Assembly (NCBI GenBank): GCA_946811185.2
Contig: OX328108.1
Coordinates: 21,337,239 to 21,401,238, forward strand
DNA length: 64,000 nt
Direction of reading: 5' to 3'
DNA from: Hippopus hippopus
Lineage: Eukaryota; Mollusca; Bivalvia; Cardiida; Cardiidae
The notes below the pieces were generated by a model. The model made no database searches, was not told the DNA's origin, and was given only the letters and a program-made list of their open reading frames with translations. Shown one piece after another: positions 54,693 to 64,000 of the stretch (position 1 is its first letter; each line of letters opens with the position of its first letter). The translations under genes were made by a program, and so were the position numbers.

Positions 54693-54983
54693 TTATTTTC
54701 CTCTACGATCATTTGTGAAAATATTTGACCCTTGGTGGTAATGGCCAAACTGAGGAAGATTTGTAAAATTTTCACAAGGGCCCGGGTTCACTTCAATATC
54801 ACCACTCAGCAACAGCAACAAACTAATAATAAAGATAACTCTGCATCCTTTTAACATGTGTATTTTGATGCTATGAATATTACAGCATTCAGCACCAGAA
54901 AAGGACAATCCCAAATTCAGTTTTCCTGTGCATATACATAAGTTTCCAATCTGTGCTCGCCACTGTTGAATAGCAATACCCAT
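54693..54983 (-). CDS. Helentron N-terminal peptide with hydrophobic segment and 2A-like motif
   Basis: ATG 54983 (MGIAIQQWRAQIGN). A hydrophobic stretch (VIFIISLLLLLSG, 54804-54842) runs directly into DIEVNPGP (54777-54800), an exact match to the 2A consensus D(V/I)ExNPG/P. At 2A the ribosome skips the Gly-Pro bond, so a roughly 68-residue leader would be released from the downstream Helentron polyprotein. About 27 residues after it the frame meets TAA, just before the protease Cys motif. Known 2A sequences occur in viruses and some LINEs; here it is in a rolling-circle element. Confidence 0.75.
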   Translation of the reverse strand: MGIAIQQWRAQIGNLCICTGKLNLGLSFSGAECCNIHSIKIHMLKGCRVIFIISLLLLLSGDIEVNPGPCENFTNLPQFGHYHQGSNIFTNDRRGK

Positions 54984-57486
54984 TTTTCGTAACACGTTTT
55001 ATAAACTCAATAAAGAACTGGATTAAAAATCTTGCGTTCCTTTCTGTCAGTTGTACAGTTCAATGTTTATTTCATACTGAATTTTCTATATCAGTGTTCT
55101 AAAATTCAAGCTCATATCAACTAATCTAGATCAAATTCCTGGTCATTATCAAGTTCAATATATATTTCAAGTCCATGTCAAGATTGTAAAATTGAAAACC
55201 TGTGATCAAATAATTCAAGATGTTTTGAAGATAATTTCAACATTCAAAAAGTCTATATACTGTATAGGTGTAGTCAAGCTTTCAATATTAAGGCTGTACA
55301 TGTAATAAACAACAACAAAAAATGTGATAATAAACCAGCTTCAGCATTTTGAAAGACTTTAGACAATGGTGAAACAAAAAAAGTGCATGATTATTTTCAA
55401 GTGCTGAAATGGCGCTGTACTGTGTAAGCCTAGTATGAAGCACAGTTTACAGAGAAGCCCACTAAAAAAATGAAATTGGTTATTTCACCATCATACTATT
55501 CTGTAAGATTTCGTTAAAACTAAACAAAAAAATGAGGAAAATAAAAAAAAATGACTACTCGACATTAGAAATGACAAGATTTTTTTCTCAACTACGACTC
55601 CCGATACAACGGCCTGAAAGAGTGACACTAGTAACCTATAATGTACAAAAGGGGCTATCCGATCAAATGAACGTGAAAATAGCCTGAGCTCTCTTTTCAA
55701 AATATCATTAAAAGTATGCTAATATTCATGATGAGTATTAAAATTCAGCTGTAAATTTACCACATCTACCGTTGTTATTTACTTTCTTCAAAATGGCGGC
55801 CTTCACCAAGATTCCTGTGACCCATTTTCGAAGGAAGCCAATTACAAATAACGAAACTGCAAGAATTTGATAAATGTAACGGTAATTGTTTTAATGGGAA
55901 GGACATACATAATAACAAATAAACATTTTCTACTTACTGCGTGATTAGAAGGCTGAAATTAATGTTGATTCTTGTTAATTCTGTACTCGCTGGTCTTCTT
56001 TCTCTGCTTCAAAGGCACGCTATGACGTCACAGAGCGTCTCAGTATGTTCATACGCAAATTTAATAACAAGGTACAAACGACCACAATTCGTGAAAAAAA
56101 TCGTGATTCTACTTCAATAATCAAATAGTCTGGAAAAAATTCAGTAAAAACAGAAGACTAATTGTTCGAATTAACACACAATTATACCATACCGCGCGGA
56201 TTACTTTTTCAGACTGGATGTTGTAAGGTCATGTTGAGTTCAGGACGACATGAAGAGAATATGCAAAAGGTGAAAGGTCAGCTCGTCAGTATGCACAGTA
56301 AGTAAGTTCTCGTGAATGCTGCCCAAGTCGAGGTTGCGGACATGTATGTGTTATGCGTAGTTGCTCAAATTATGTCTTCAAAATACTCGATTTATGACTA
56401 CATTATTATTCGCACAATAAATACACATCTATCGTGAGAAAATGAAGAAAAAAATTGAAAAAACAATGAAAATATTCGGGGCCAACTTCTTTTAGGACTT
56501 TTAAAGTTCCTTGATCCTCGTCTGAAGCAGGGTTTAGAAGAGTCGAGTTCAAATGAAGTCACTCGAGTCGAAATTCCAGCGGTATACGCGAAGCTCTACT
56601 GTCTCGAGACAAGAACCCCAGACTGTCATGAAATCAGCCAAAGTTAATGAATATTCATTATAAGATCACAATATTTACAATACAGGTGCGCTGGATTGAG
56701 TTGATTGACCAATCAAATAAGCCAATTTAGCCATATTAATCTGCAATCCCTCTCTTTACTCACTTTAAGCACTGATGGGGGGGGGGATACCTTAACTGAA
56801 TTGTGTTTTATTTACCCATCCAAACAAAGATGGATGTTAATTTTCATATGATATACAAAATAACCGCAAAATTTTAAATTTGAGTCACTTTCTCTTTTTT
56901 CGAGCGTAGGTAGATCAGTTATGGGGTCGAGCCCAAAGATAAAGAACAAATTCCAGACATACCAAAGAAAAAGTAGTTCTATGGCGATTGGGTTAAAAGC
57001 AGAGTAACTGCACCTCATTTATGAAGTATATACGACGTTTTTGATTCCATTTTTAGCATGATTCTTCGACCCACTATAGACACCCCCAACTCACCCTGAG
57101 CTCCTCGAGCTCATCGCTAAAAAGTCTAACATTTTGAGAAACGTGCAACTTAAAAAACCAGAGCAGGCCCTACAATTGGGTATTTTACCGACTGATTTTC
57201 CATTCAATTGGGTATTTCAATTTTCAATTGGGTAACAAACTTTAAAAGAAATTTTCAATTTGGGTATTTGATAAAATTTAATTGGCAATTTTTCCATGTA
57301 TGGAATACTTCCAACAGAAATTATGTCACCAATTGTATTATTCCTGAATGAAAAATTTTGTTTGAAAATTTCGCATTATGCCACCTGCATAGCAACTTCA
57401 ACTGTCAGTTTCAAAGATAGTTCATGCTATAGAAAACGGTCAATCGCAATTATCAATGATCATGTTGGTAACACCTCTTACTTCTC
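54984..57486. other. No gene seen; one perfect CRE palindrome
   Basis: Non-coding, AT-rich with a more CpG-rich patch at 55975-56060 containing TGACGTCA (56023-56030). At 57180-57290 TTCAATTGGGTATT recurs four times as a short degenerate tandem repeat. No coding frame has a recognisable domain. The Helentron 5' end probably lies in the first part, but no border was found. Confidence 0.45.
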
Positions 57487-57714
57487 TCTTCCCACACAAC
57501 AAAATTTTGACCTTGTCCCAATTGAAAGCATTTGCAGACAACAAAATAAATGTGACTCAAAATCAGAAATTTATTCTGGATAGGGAAGAAAACATTTTGG
57601 GAACAGGAGAAAATGCTGGTTATCAGCATTTCTCCTTTTCCCACAGTGTTTTCAAAAGCTTTCATTTTTTAGGGGCATCAAGTCGGGATGTGGGATTGTG
57701 TGGTAAAGAGTTAA
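57487..57714. repeat. TTAA-type palindromic MITE, copy I
   Basis: Left end eroded (CTTCCCACACAACAAAATTT), right end GATTGTGTGGTAAAGAGTTAA. The core GAAAACATTTTGGGAACAGG...CTGGTTATCAG...CCTTTTCCCACAGTGTTTTC is clear. Confidence 0.75.
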
Positions 57715-58163
57715 GTAGTTGAATTACAGGCAGTAGCTGGCTGTCTGAAATAGCCTGTAATTTTTTTCGACTGTGATTCCACAGCAAGTTTCTACCAGGT
57801 TTCCAAGAAGCCATTTTGAATTTGACTCATTACCCGCTTTGTTTGACAATGGACCAAAATCAATGACACCTTCACAGAAAACCAATATGTACATGCACAG
57901 ATAGACTGGTCCTCTGTTGACTGCGACATAGTGCCAATAGCAGTTTACAACAGGAAAATTCACTACTCGAAACTGGACTTGTGTCCGATCTCAGACCTTG
58001 CAACGTAAATGTGCTCCGATAATTTTTTTTCTCTTATCAGAGATTTTATTTGCGTTTTGATACGCAACAAAATTAAAATTATTCAAATTGTTTTTTGTTT
58101 TGTTTTTCTTTTAAATTTGCATTGCGCAAATACACAGCTTATCTAGAGCACAGGGCAAAAATA

Positions 58164-59200
58164 AACGAGAGCCATGATGGCCCTGAAGTCGCTCACATGA
58201 GTCTGTTGACCAAACATGACCCATTTAAGATATTTTTATACTAATCTAAGATATTATCAAAACAAACATTCTGACCAACTTTCAAGAGTATAACCCAGAA
58301 AATGTGGCCTCAAGAGCCCCTAGGTTTTTATAAGATTAGACCTGATGATCAATTTTTTGACCTGACATAGTCCATTTTCAAACTTGTCGAGATATTATCA
58401 AGGCAAACACTGACCAATTTTCATGAGTACTGGCCAAGAAATGTGGCCTCTATAACGTACACAAGATTTATCTAAGACTTGACTTAGTGACCTAGTTTCT
58501 GACCCGACATGACCCATTTTTAACTTGTCAGAGGTATCATCTAAACAAACATTCTGACCAAGAGTATTGGCCTGGAAATGTGGCTTCTACAGCATACAGA
58601 ATATTTTTTCTATGATTTGCCATGGTGACCTAGTTTTTGACCTGGCATGACCCATTTTCAAACTCTTGAGATATCATCAAAACAAACAACCTAAACAACT
58701 TTCATAAGTATTGGCATAAAATTGTGGCCATTAGAGGGTACACAAGGTTTTTCAAAAATTTGACCTGGTGACCTAGTTTTTGACCCGGCATGACCCATTT
58801 TCAAACACGTCTGAGATATAATCAAAATAAACATTCTGACCAACTTTCAAGAGTATTGGCCTGAAAATGTAGCCTCTAGAGTGTACACAAGTTTTTTTAG
58901 ATTTGACCTTGTGACCTAGTTTTTGATCTGACATGACCGATCTTCGAACTCGTCCAAGATTTCACTGAGGCAAACATTCTGACCAAGTTAAAAGAGTTGG
59001 CCTGAAAATGTAGCCTATAGAGCTTACACAAGGTTTATCCAAGATTTAACCTATTGACCTAGTTTTTGACCCGACATGGCCCATTTTCCAACTCGTCCGA
59101 GATTTCATCAAGACAGACTTTCTAACCAAGTTTCATGAGTATCAGACTGAAATGTGGCCTCTAGAGCGTTCACAAGCCGAAAGTTGACGACAGACGCAGT
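58164..59200 (+). mobile_element. Pearl/HINE-like element with about 142-bp tandem core
   Basis: Starts AACGAGAGCCATGATGGCCC, like 14703. About seven tandem units follow (phase points 58345, 58487, 58625, 58768, 58911, 59054), each with TGACCTAGTTTTTGACC, ACATGACCCATTTTCAAACT and AAACATTCTGACCAA. The unit sequence is unrelated to the 165-bp unit of the first element, so the core is exchangeable while the start is conserved. No clear 3' hairpin remains. Confidence 0.65.
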
Positions 59201-60784
59201 GATTGGGAAAGGCTTGCGCCATGCGCCATAGCCACATTAAAATCCAAAATGTCACATCATTTTTGCCAATGAGTGCGCCCTTGTCCCATTCAATTTTCGA
59301 CGTCGTAAAAGTACGAAATTTAGTCAGATGAATCTCCTTTGATCGGCGCCTATTAGACGCTCTATAAAATGAGTAGCTATGTATGTGTGACGTCATGTTT
59401 TCAATCATAAAACGCTTATTGAATATTGAACCTATTTTGTCGTCTTGATGAAACTGCCCTGATTCTGCCATAAAATTCAAATTCAACAACTACCCAAGCA
59501 TTAGAATATACCACCGAAAATTTAAAATTGCATGAAGGTCAGGGCTCCATCAGTAATTTCTTTCCCACAGTGATCGTTTATTAACAGGCTCATACAGACG
59601 GTCCTAGCGAGAATCAGAGCAACTCTCAGATCACATCTCTCTGATCACATCTCTCTCTGAGCCTATCCCAAGCATATCCATGGACATGCAGCAAACGTTT
59701 ATCAGTGTATATCATACTGATTGAGAAGGCCACTTTTTTTTTCATCATGAATTAGATAGGTAACATTCTCAATCAGCTTATGGTCTAATAGTATTTATGT
59801 TCCCTGCTACTCCAATTGATAAGTTCATTTCAATCATCAAGCTATAATACTGCTAAAAGAAATAAAAAGATAAGAAAGTAGATCGCTGAAAAAAAAACAA
59901 CACGAAAACCCATGACACAACAATGGTCAATTTGACACCGTCCGATCAGAGTTGTCTCAAATTGTTTCTTCATCATTTATGATGAACTTAAACAGTGAAT
60001 TTACATAATTATATGTAAAGAATGATAATGAGAAAAAAAGTTCTTGTTTTTTTTTTCTTTAATGAATGAAAATAACAATGAAAGGGGGTGAAGGTCAGAC
60101 CTTCGTCTTATGGAACAATGAAAGGGGGGTGAAGGTTAGGCCTTTGTCTTTTGGTATCATCCTTATATTTCCATAATAACCAAGTAATTTTGACCCTTGA
60201 TCATTTCTCTTTGACGCTTGGAAATTTCATTTTGACTCTTGAAAATTTCAGCCCAAGATTCAATGACTCTTGGGATTCAGGACCTAATGAGAACCCAGAT
60301 GACTATGTTTGATTCCAAGCATTAAATATAGAACCAGCATAAGCATTTAGCTACATTCTGACTTGCATTGGGATAGTACTATTTTAAAAAAAATAAATGA
60401 AAACAATTAAAAGATTTTGTGTTTTTTTCTTAAATTGTCACATTGGTTTTCAAAATGTCACATTGATTTTCCTGGAGGAAGGGACATTGTCCCATTGAAA
60501 ATCACTGCAGACTGGGCTCAAGTGAGCTAAAAAGGATTGTGATGAGTGCTTTCTCCATTTCCAACAATGTTATCTGTCCCGAAAAAATGGTATGGGCACT
60601 ACAAGTGACCATTGACTACCTGTGATTAACTACTACTATCTAAAGACCATTTGAAACATGTTACGCATTATTAACATCAAATAAAATGTTCTGTTTACCC
60701 TGTTAAATACAACCTTTATGAGGGGAGAATGCAAGGAACATTCTAAGAAGTTTAGTTAGAATTGACCCAGCGGTTCAATGATGT
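59201..60784. other. No gene seen; two small direct-repeat arrays
   Basis: At 60073-60155 a 41-bp unit (ACAATGAAAGGGGGTGAAGG...) is duplicated. At 60190-60290 a TTTGACNCTTGGAAATTTCA motif occurs three to four times. Near 60515 a GTGAGCTAAAAAGG end resembles the termini of the GAGCTAA-type repeats. The minus-strand frame 59142-59471 starts with ATG but shows no domain. Confidence 0.45.
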
Positions 60785-61291
60785 TTAACTCTTTATCAGA
60801 TAAGCCCTTGTGTTTGGGACCCCGAGGCAGATTACTTTTAAAACCCTTGCGGGAAAAGAAAAGGCTCATAATGAGCACTTTCTGTAGCAACAACAACACA
60901 TATACAGGACTAAATTATTGCGCAATCGATGTTGCTAAAAAAAAAAACTGACCCGAAAATATAACCTATTTCTTACGCACGTATACAAAGTATACTGAAT
61001 ATTTTCAAATGAAAATATTGCATTAACAGGCAGAATATAGTCCAAACCTTGCGTATCTGGCCATTTGCAGCTGTTTTTAGGTATTTATTGCAGGTAGAAC
61101 TGCAAAAGAAAAATAATCATTTCTCGTTGTGGGCGAAAACGACAAGATACACTTAAAATTTTGAGACTTTATGAACGTTTCATCTATGTTTTAGCTAAAT
61201 CTAGCCACTATTTGGATGTTTTTTTCATGCCAAATACCAAAATTTAGGTTTCGCGTCGTATACCAAAATTAAGGTCCTAGTAAAGAGTTAA
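60785..61291. mobile_element. Element with MITE-type TTAA ends (507 bp)
   Basis: Left TTAACTCTTTATCAGATAAG and right CTAGTAAAGAGTTAA are inverted. Only the first about 100 bp resemble the palindromic MITE (GCGGGAAAAGAAAAGG, ATAATGAGCACTTTCT); the remaining interior is unrelated. Confidence 0.45.
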
Positions 61292-61382
61292 AGAAAGAAA
61301 AAACTAAACTAAAGGACTTACTCCAAATACAGGGCAATGACAACAGCCCCACTGGCCGAAGCTATAAAATTAAAAACCTGCA

Positions 61383-63052
61383 TGTGCACCAAAAGGAATC
61401 AAGACGGTTCCCCAACATAGGTTTTCGAGACAGTTCCCCGACAGATGTGAAGACAGTTCCCTGACACTTTGTTATTAGTCTATTGAATTCTCTTCAGAAA
61501 TTGATATCTATCTCTTTTGGACGCTGTTAAAGGACTTGTGATGGGTTGTTATTGGATGTGTGCAGTTGTGAATGAACTGTGATTGGATTTGTGTATTTGT
61601 GAATTGATTGTGAGCAGTTGGTACTTTAGATACTAGATAGTAACCTAGTCCTTCTTTTTCCATAGAAAATCAATTTCAGTTTCCTTCACCCAAAGAATGT
61701 ATTTGAATACCTTTTCGTAATATCACTAAACTAATTCTAATAAATAGAGTGCATGATTTTTACTGGCTATAAGCCTATGGTTAACGCAATGTTGCATTTG
61801 TCGGATTTGCTCTTATAGTAGTGCACTAGTGCTATAAGTACAAATAATAATAATCCGCAATAAAACGAAAAACACATTTTCTTTTAAATGTAAATGTGAA
61901 TCTCTTTATTCATTGTAGATCTTTTAATGGTAACGGGCGTTTTCATCCTTGGGCTTGTTTGTCCCAACCTTTTTCTCGTTGTTCCGGGCTTGTTCGTCAG
62001 GGCTCATTTGTCCGGGCTTTTTTGCCCCCAAAAGATTTTTCAATCTGTCAATAAATGGAGGCATTAGACTGACAGTATACTGTGTATGTGTCTGTCATCA
62101 AAAGGTGTTAATAGGGGATACATCGATAATTTTGACATGCATAAAAAGGTGTTGGCTGCAGATAATCCTCAAATTCATTTTACTCAAACCTGGCATATAA
62201 ATAAAAGAAGGGGAAAAAACTCCTCATAGTTTTGATGTAGTTCACTCATGAACTACAGCTAATGAAAAAATTATTAACAGTATATTGTGTGTTGTCGGAC
62301 AGTAAGCCACAGGCAAGAGGCTATCGAGTTTTGTTTAAATTAAATTTAAATTAACCCTTTACCCAAAACATTCCATGTTCTCAAATTCTGTTGACCAATG
62401 AAGAATGCTATTGATTTGAGTGGATCAAAAAATCAGGTTGCAATTTCTGCACATGTGTTTTGTTCACCAACCATATCTTGTATGAATCTCTCTCCACTTC
62501 TCTTTTTTTCTCTCTCTTGCTCAATCTCTTGCTCTCTCTCTCTCTTGCAAACAAGACCAGGGACGAACAAGCCCAGGCAAATATGCCCAGGGTCGAACAA
62601 GCCCAGGGACGAACAAATCCAGAGACAAACTTATTTTGGGGCGAACAAGCCAGGAGCCCTTTTAACTGCACCGGATGACTTTATAAACAAAAACAATATG
62701 ATTTATTAGGAACAAGAAAATATTCAAAATATATTATTCAAGCTCATGGTGATGAAAGGTTCCGGGCAATCACGGCTACAAATAGTCCAATCATAGTTTA
62801 ACTATCGCCCTCCAATCAAATTTTTAATTGGACACAGTTACACATTCTAATATTCATCAACATTTCAAATGACTAGAATAATCAATTACAAATATTGATA
62901 AAAATAACAAAATAAGATCGGCGAAAAAAAAAGTCAGGTACACTTGTAACAAAAGTGTCGGGGAATTGTCTTGAAATCTGTAGGGGAACTTTCTCAAAAA
63001 CCGGTGTCAGGGAACTGTCTTGTAGGAGAACTGTCTTGTTCCCCACCAAAAC
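61383..63052. mobile_element. Transposon with ends made of AAGACAGTTCCCCGACA arrays (about 1.67 kb)
   Basis: Left array 61400-61472 (AAGACGGTTCCCCAACA, GAGACAGTTCCCCGACA, AAGACAGTTCCCTGACA). Right array 62951-63047, same motif inverted, four copies. Over about 70 bp the arrays align as a TIR with the same spacers (GGTTTTCGAG, GATGTG). The outer limits are set from ACCTGCA found at 61376-61382 and 63053-63059, a possible 7-bp TSD. No transposase is seen. Confidence 0.55.
61930..62660. mobile_element. Nested element with GGGCTTGTTCGTC motif-array ends
   Basis: Left array (61950-62035) has GGGCTTGTTYGTC, CGGGCTTGTTCGTCAG and GGGCTCATTTGTCCGGGC. Right array (62558-62655) has inverted GACGAACAAGCCCAGG, three or four times. 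The interior has CTCTCTCTTGCTC runs (62500-62545). It lies inside the 61383-63052 element and is related to the compact copy at 44825-44985. Exact ends and TSD were not fixed. Confidence 0.55.
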
Positions 63053-63054
63053 AC

Positions 63055-63213
63055 CTGCAGATAAAATTTCACATCTTCAAGCATCAATTTTTCCACCATA
63101 AATTCGCCCCAGTCATCATAACATATCAAATCACCATTACTATAATGATGGATTTGTTTGTATTCTGTCAATCCTGTATATTCTTTAATATCGAAAGAAA
63201 AAAATCTTGGCAT
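63055..63213 (-). other. Possible coding exon of an unidentified host gene
   Basis: From ATG 63213 it reads MPRFFSFDIKEYTGLTEYKQ, then a DLICYDDWGEFMVEKLMLED segment, ending at CTGCAG/GTGTTT (63055), a fair donor. Composition is that of real protein. No family is recognised. It abuts the right border of the motif-array transposon. It cannot be joined in frame to the exon at 63351-63373 with any acceptor I could find. Confidence 0.3.
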
Positions 63214-63350
63214 GATCAGGCTCCCGCCAACCTTGCACAACTCAAGTCGCGAAATCTCATAACTTAGTCAACCAAGCACTCGCTCGTGAAAGACTTTCAA
63301 TTGAAGCATCTTAAGTTCCTTGTATTTATTAATTCCATAAAAGTACTTAC

Positions 63351-63373
63351 TTTTCCTTCCGTTTTTTCACCAT
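63351..63373 (-). other. Candidate first coding exon of a host gene
   Basis: On the minus strand a GC-richer leader (GAGCGGTTACAGCCGCGTGA) leads to GCAGACATGG, then MVKKRKE, then a perfect GTAAGTA donor (63350). A short start exon with a basic N-terminus, a CpG-rich leader and a consensus donor looks like a normal animal gene start. The remaining exons are not identified. A 39-codon frame on the opposite strand overlaps it. Confidence 0.4.
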
Positions 63374-64000
63374 GTCTGCTCCTTCAGCGCCTCACGCGGC
63401 TGTAACCGCTCAATTTCGGCAGAGAGGAAGTAACAAACCTAAAATGACCGGTGTATCGTGTAATATGGCTAACGAAACGAGGAAAACTTAGACTGATGTG
63501 AAAAAAAAATCATAATCACTGTTAGCTTCACTTTTGAGTAATTTTTGAATACTTTCTTACATAAATTCGATAAATTGTTCACGATACTTATCAGAATTTT
63601 CAGAAATTAGAAAAAAAAATGTTGCAGGACAAATTTGCAGAGGTTATTTTGCCTTTGCACTGGTTCAAATGATTCTGGCTCTATTGTAAACAGGATGTTT
63701 GGCAGAATAACATTTATTACATGTCTTTTCCAAGGCAGTCTTGCACTTAATTTCATTTTTCATTTTTAACAGGGTATCTACGTTATAAAATCAGTTGGTG
63801 GTTTGAATACTATTTAGCAATTTCTTTCAGTACAATCGCCGTAAGTAGGTCAAGGGGGGGAGGAAGGGGGGGGTGTCTTTCTTAACCGGAAGTGTGTAAC
63901 CCCCAAAGTACAGTGCGTTTTTCAAATGATATAAGGGGAGTAACTCAAAAAATATGCGATTTGGACATCCGTTTAATCGGATGATTTTTTTCCGACTTTG
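63374..64000. other. Non-coding; promoter-like patch and G-rich tract
   Basis: 63374-63480 is relatively CpG-rich and would be the leader or promoter of the exon above. 63854-63875 holds two runs of eight G separated by AGGAA. Nothing else is seen. Confidence 0.4.

Larger units (their letters stand above)
44305..54983 (-). mobile_element. Helentron (rolling-circle transposon with endonuclease), degenerate
   Basis: On the minus strand the coding order is a short N-terminal peptide with a 2A motif, cysteine-protease-like domain, tandem linker repeats, zinc-finger region, HUH Rep with two tyrosines, Pif1-family helicase, then an AP-type endonuclease. Rep plus helicase defines Helitrons; the endonuclease fused to the helicase defines the Helentron (Helitron2) branch. 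Coding length without the two insertions is about 6.8 kb. Several stops and frame shifts make it inactive. Two elements interrupt it: Tigger-2 and a TTAA MITE. The true left and right ends were not found; the coordinates are the coding limits. Confidence 0.85.

Noticed and set aside
58164..59200. Claim that this is the same family as 14703-15930
   Set aside because: Only the first about 20 bases agree; the tandem units and the 3' ends differ, so they are related in design and not in body.
59142..59471. 110-codon minus-strand frame
   Set aside because: It starts with ATG but shows no domain, borders a repeat, and has no splice or promoter context; most likely chance.
63372..63491. 39-codon plus-strand frame (MSAPSAPHAAV...)
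   Set aside because: It overlaps the minus-strand exon candidate with a perfect donor; the composition follows from the complementary CpG-rich leader.
1..64000. CRISPR arrays, bacterial operons, ribosome binding sites
   Set aside because: All signals are eukaryotic: spliced exons, LINE, SINE and DNA transposons. Short direct repeats are minisatellites or motif arrays without unique spacers.

Overview
The window is eukaryotic, almost certainly metazoan, and has the texture of a bivalve or other mollusc genome. It is AT-rich, has spliced coding sequence with canonical GT/AG junctions, and carries a Nimb/I-type LINE, a BEL/Pao LTR element, a Helentron and tandem-core repeats of the bivalve 'pearl' type that begin at a short GGCCATGATGGCC palindrome. 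The species cannot be named from this. No rRNA gene, intact tRNA gene or CRISPR array is seen.

Layout. 1-3409: repeat-rich DNA with no gene. 3410-9758: an almost complete non-LTR retrotransposon (I/Nimb group) with exact 12-bp target-site duplications, an intact ORF1 and an ORF2 broken by one extra base and one stop. 9771-18226: small non-autonomous elements (Tigger-type MITE, two hAT-like elements if 39575 is included, a tRNA-derived SINE with a 15-bp TSD, a pearl-like tandem element). 18227-38577: one pogo/Tigger-type element swollen to 20.35 kb. Its two-exon transposase is split so that exon 2 lies at 20192-20407 and exon 1 at 36472-37703, because a 10.15-kb BEL/Pao retrotransposon (21244-31393) sits in the intron. 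That BEL element is itself split by a 2.85-kb TIR element (23838-26683), which contains further repeats, giving four levels of nesting. 40333-43750: a three-exon gene for a protein with RPA-like OB-folds, with two stop codons and a hAT element in its middle exon. 44305-54983: a degenerate Helentron (rolling-circle transposon) coding for a 2A-like peptide, a cysteine protease-like domain, a zinc-finger region, HUH Rep, Pif1-type helicase and an AP-type endonuclease. It is split by a TTAA-flanked MITE and by a second, intact Tigger-type element (44507-48131). 54984-64000: mainly non-coding, with tandem-core repeats, transposons whose ends are short-motif arrays, and a possible first exon of a host gene near 63351-63373.

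How the parts fit. In four places, deleting the inserted element plus one TSD copy joins two halves of the interrupted coding region in one frame. This verifies the element borders internally: Tigger-2 in the Helentron endonuclease, the MITE in the Helentron N-terminal region, a hAT in the OB-fold gene, and the 2.85-kb element in BEL pol.

Most unusual points: a HIRAN-domain gene carried divergently beside the transposase inside Tigger-2; a perfect 2A motif (DIEVNPGP) in the Helentron open reading frame; the OB-fold gene directly downstream of the Helentron on the same strand; a TTAA-flanked MITE family with a perfect 33-bp palindrome core, present in at least ten copies; and several unrelated elements whose ends are arrays of a short family-specific motif.
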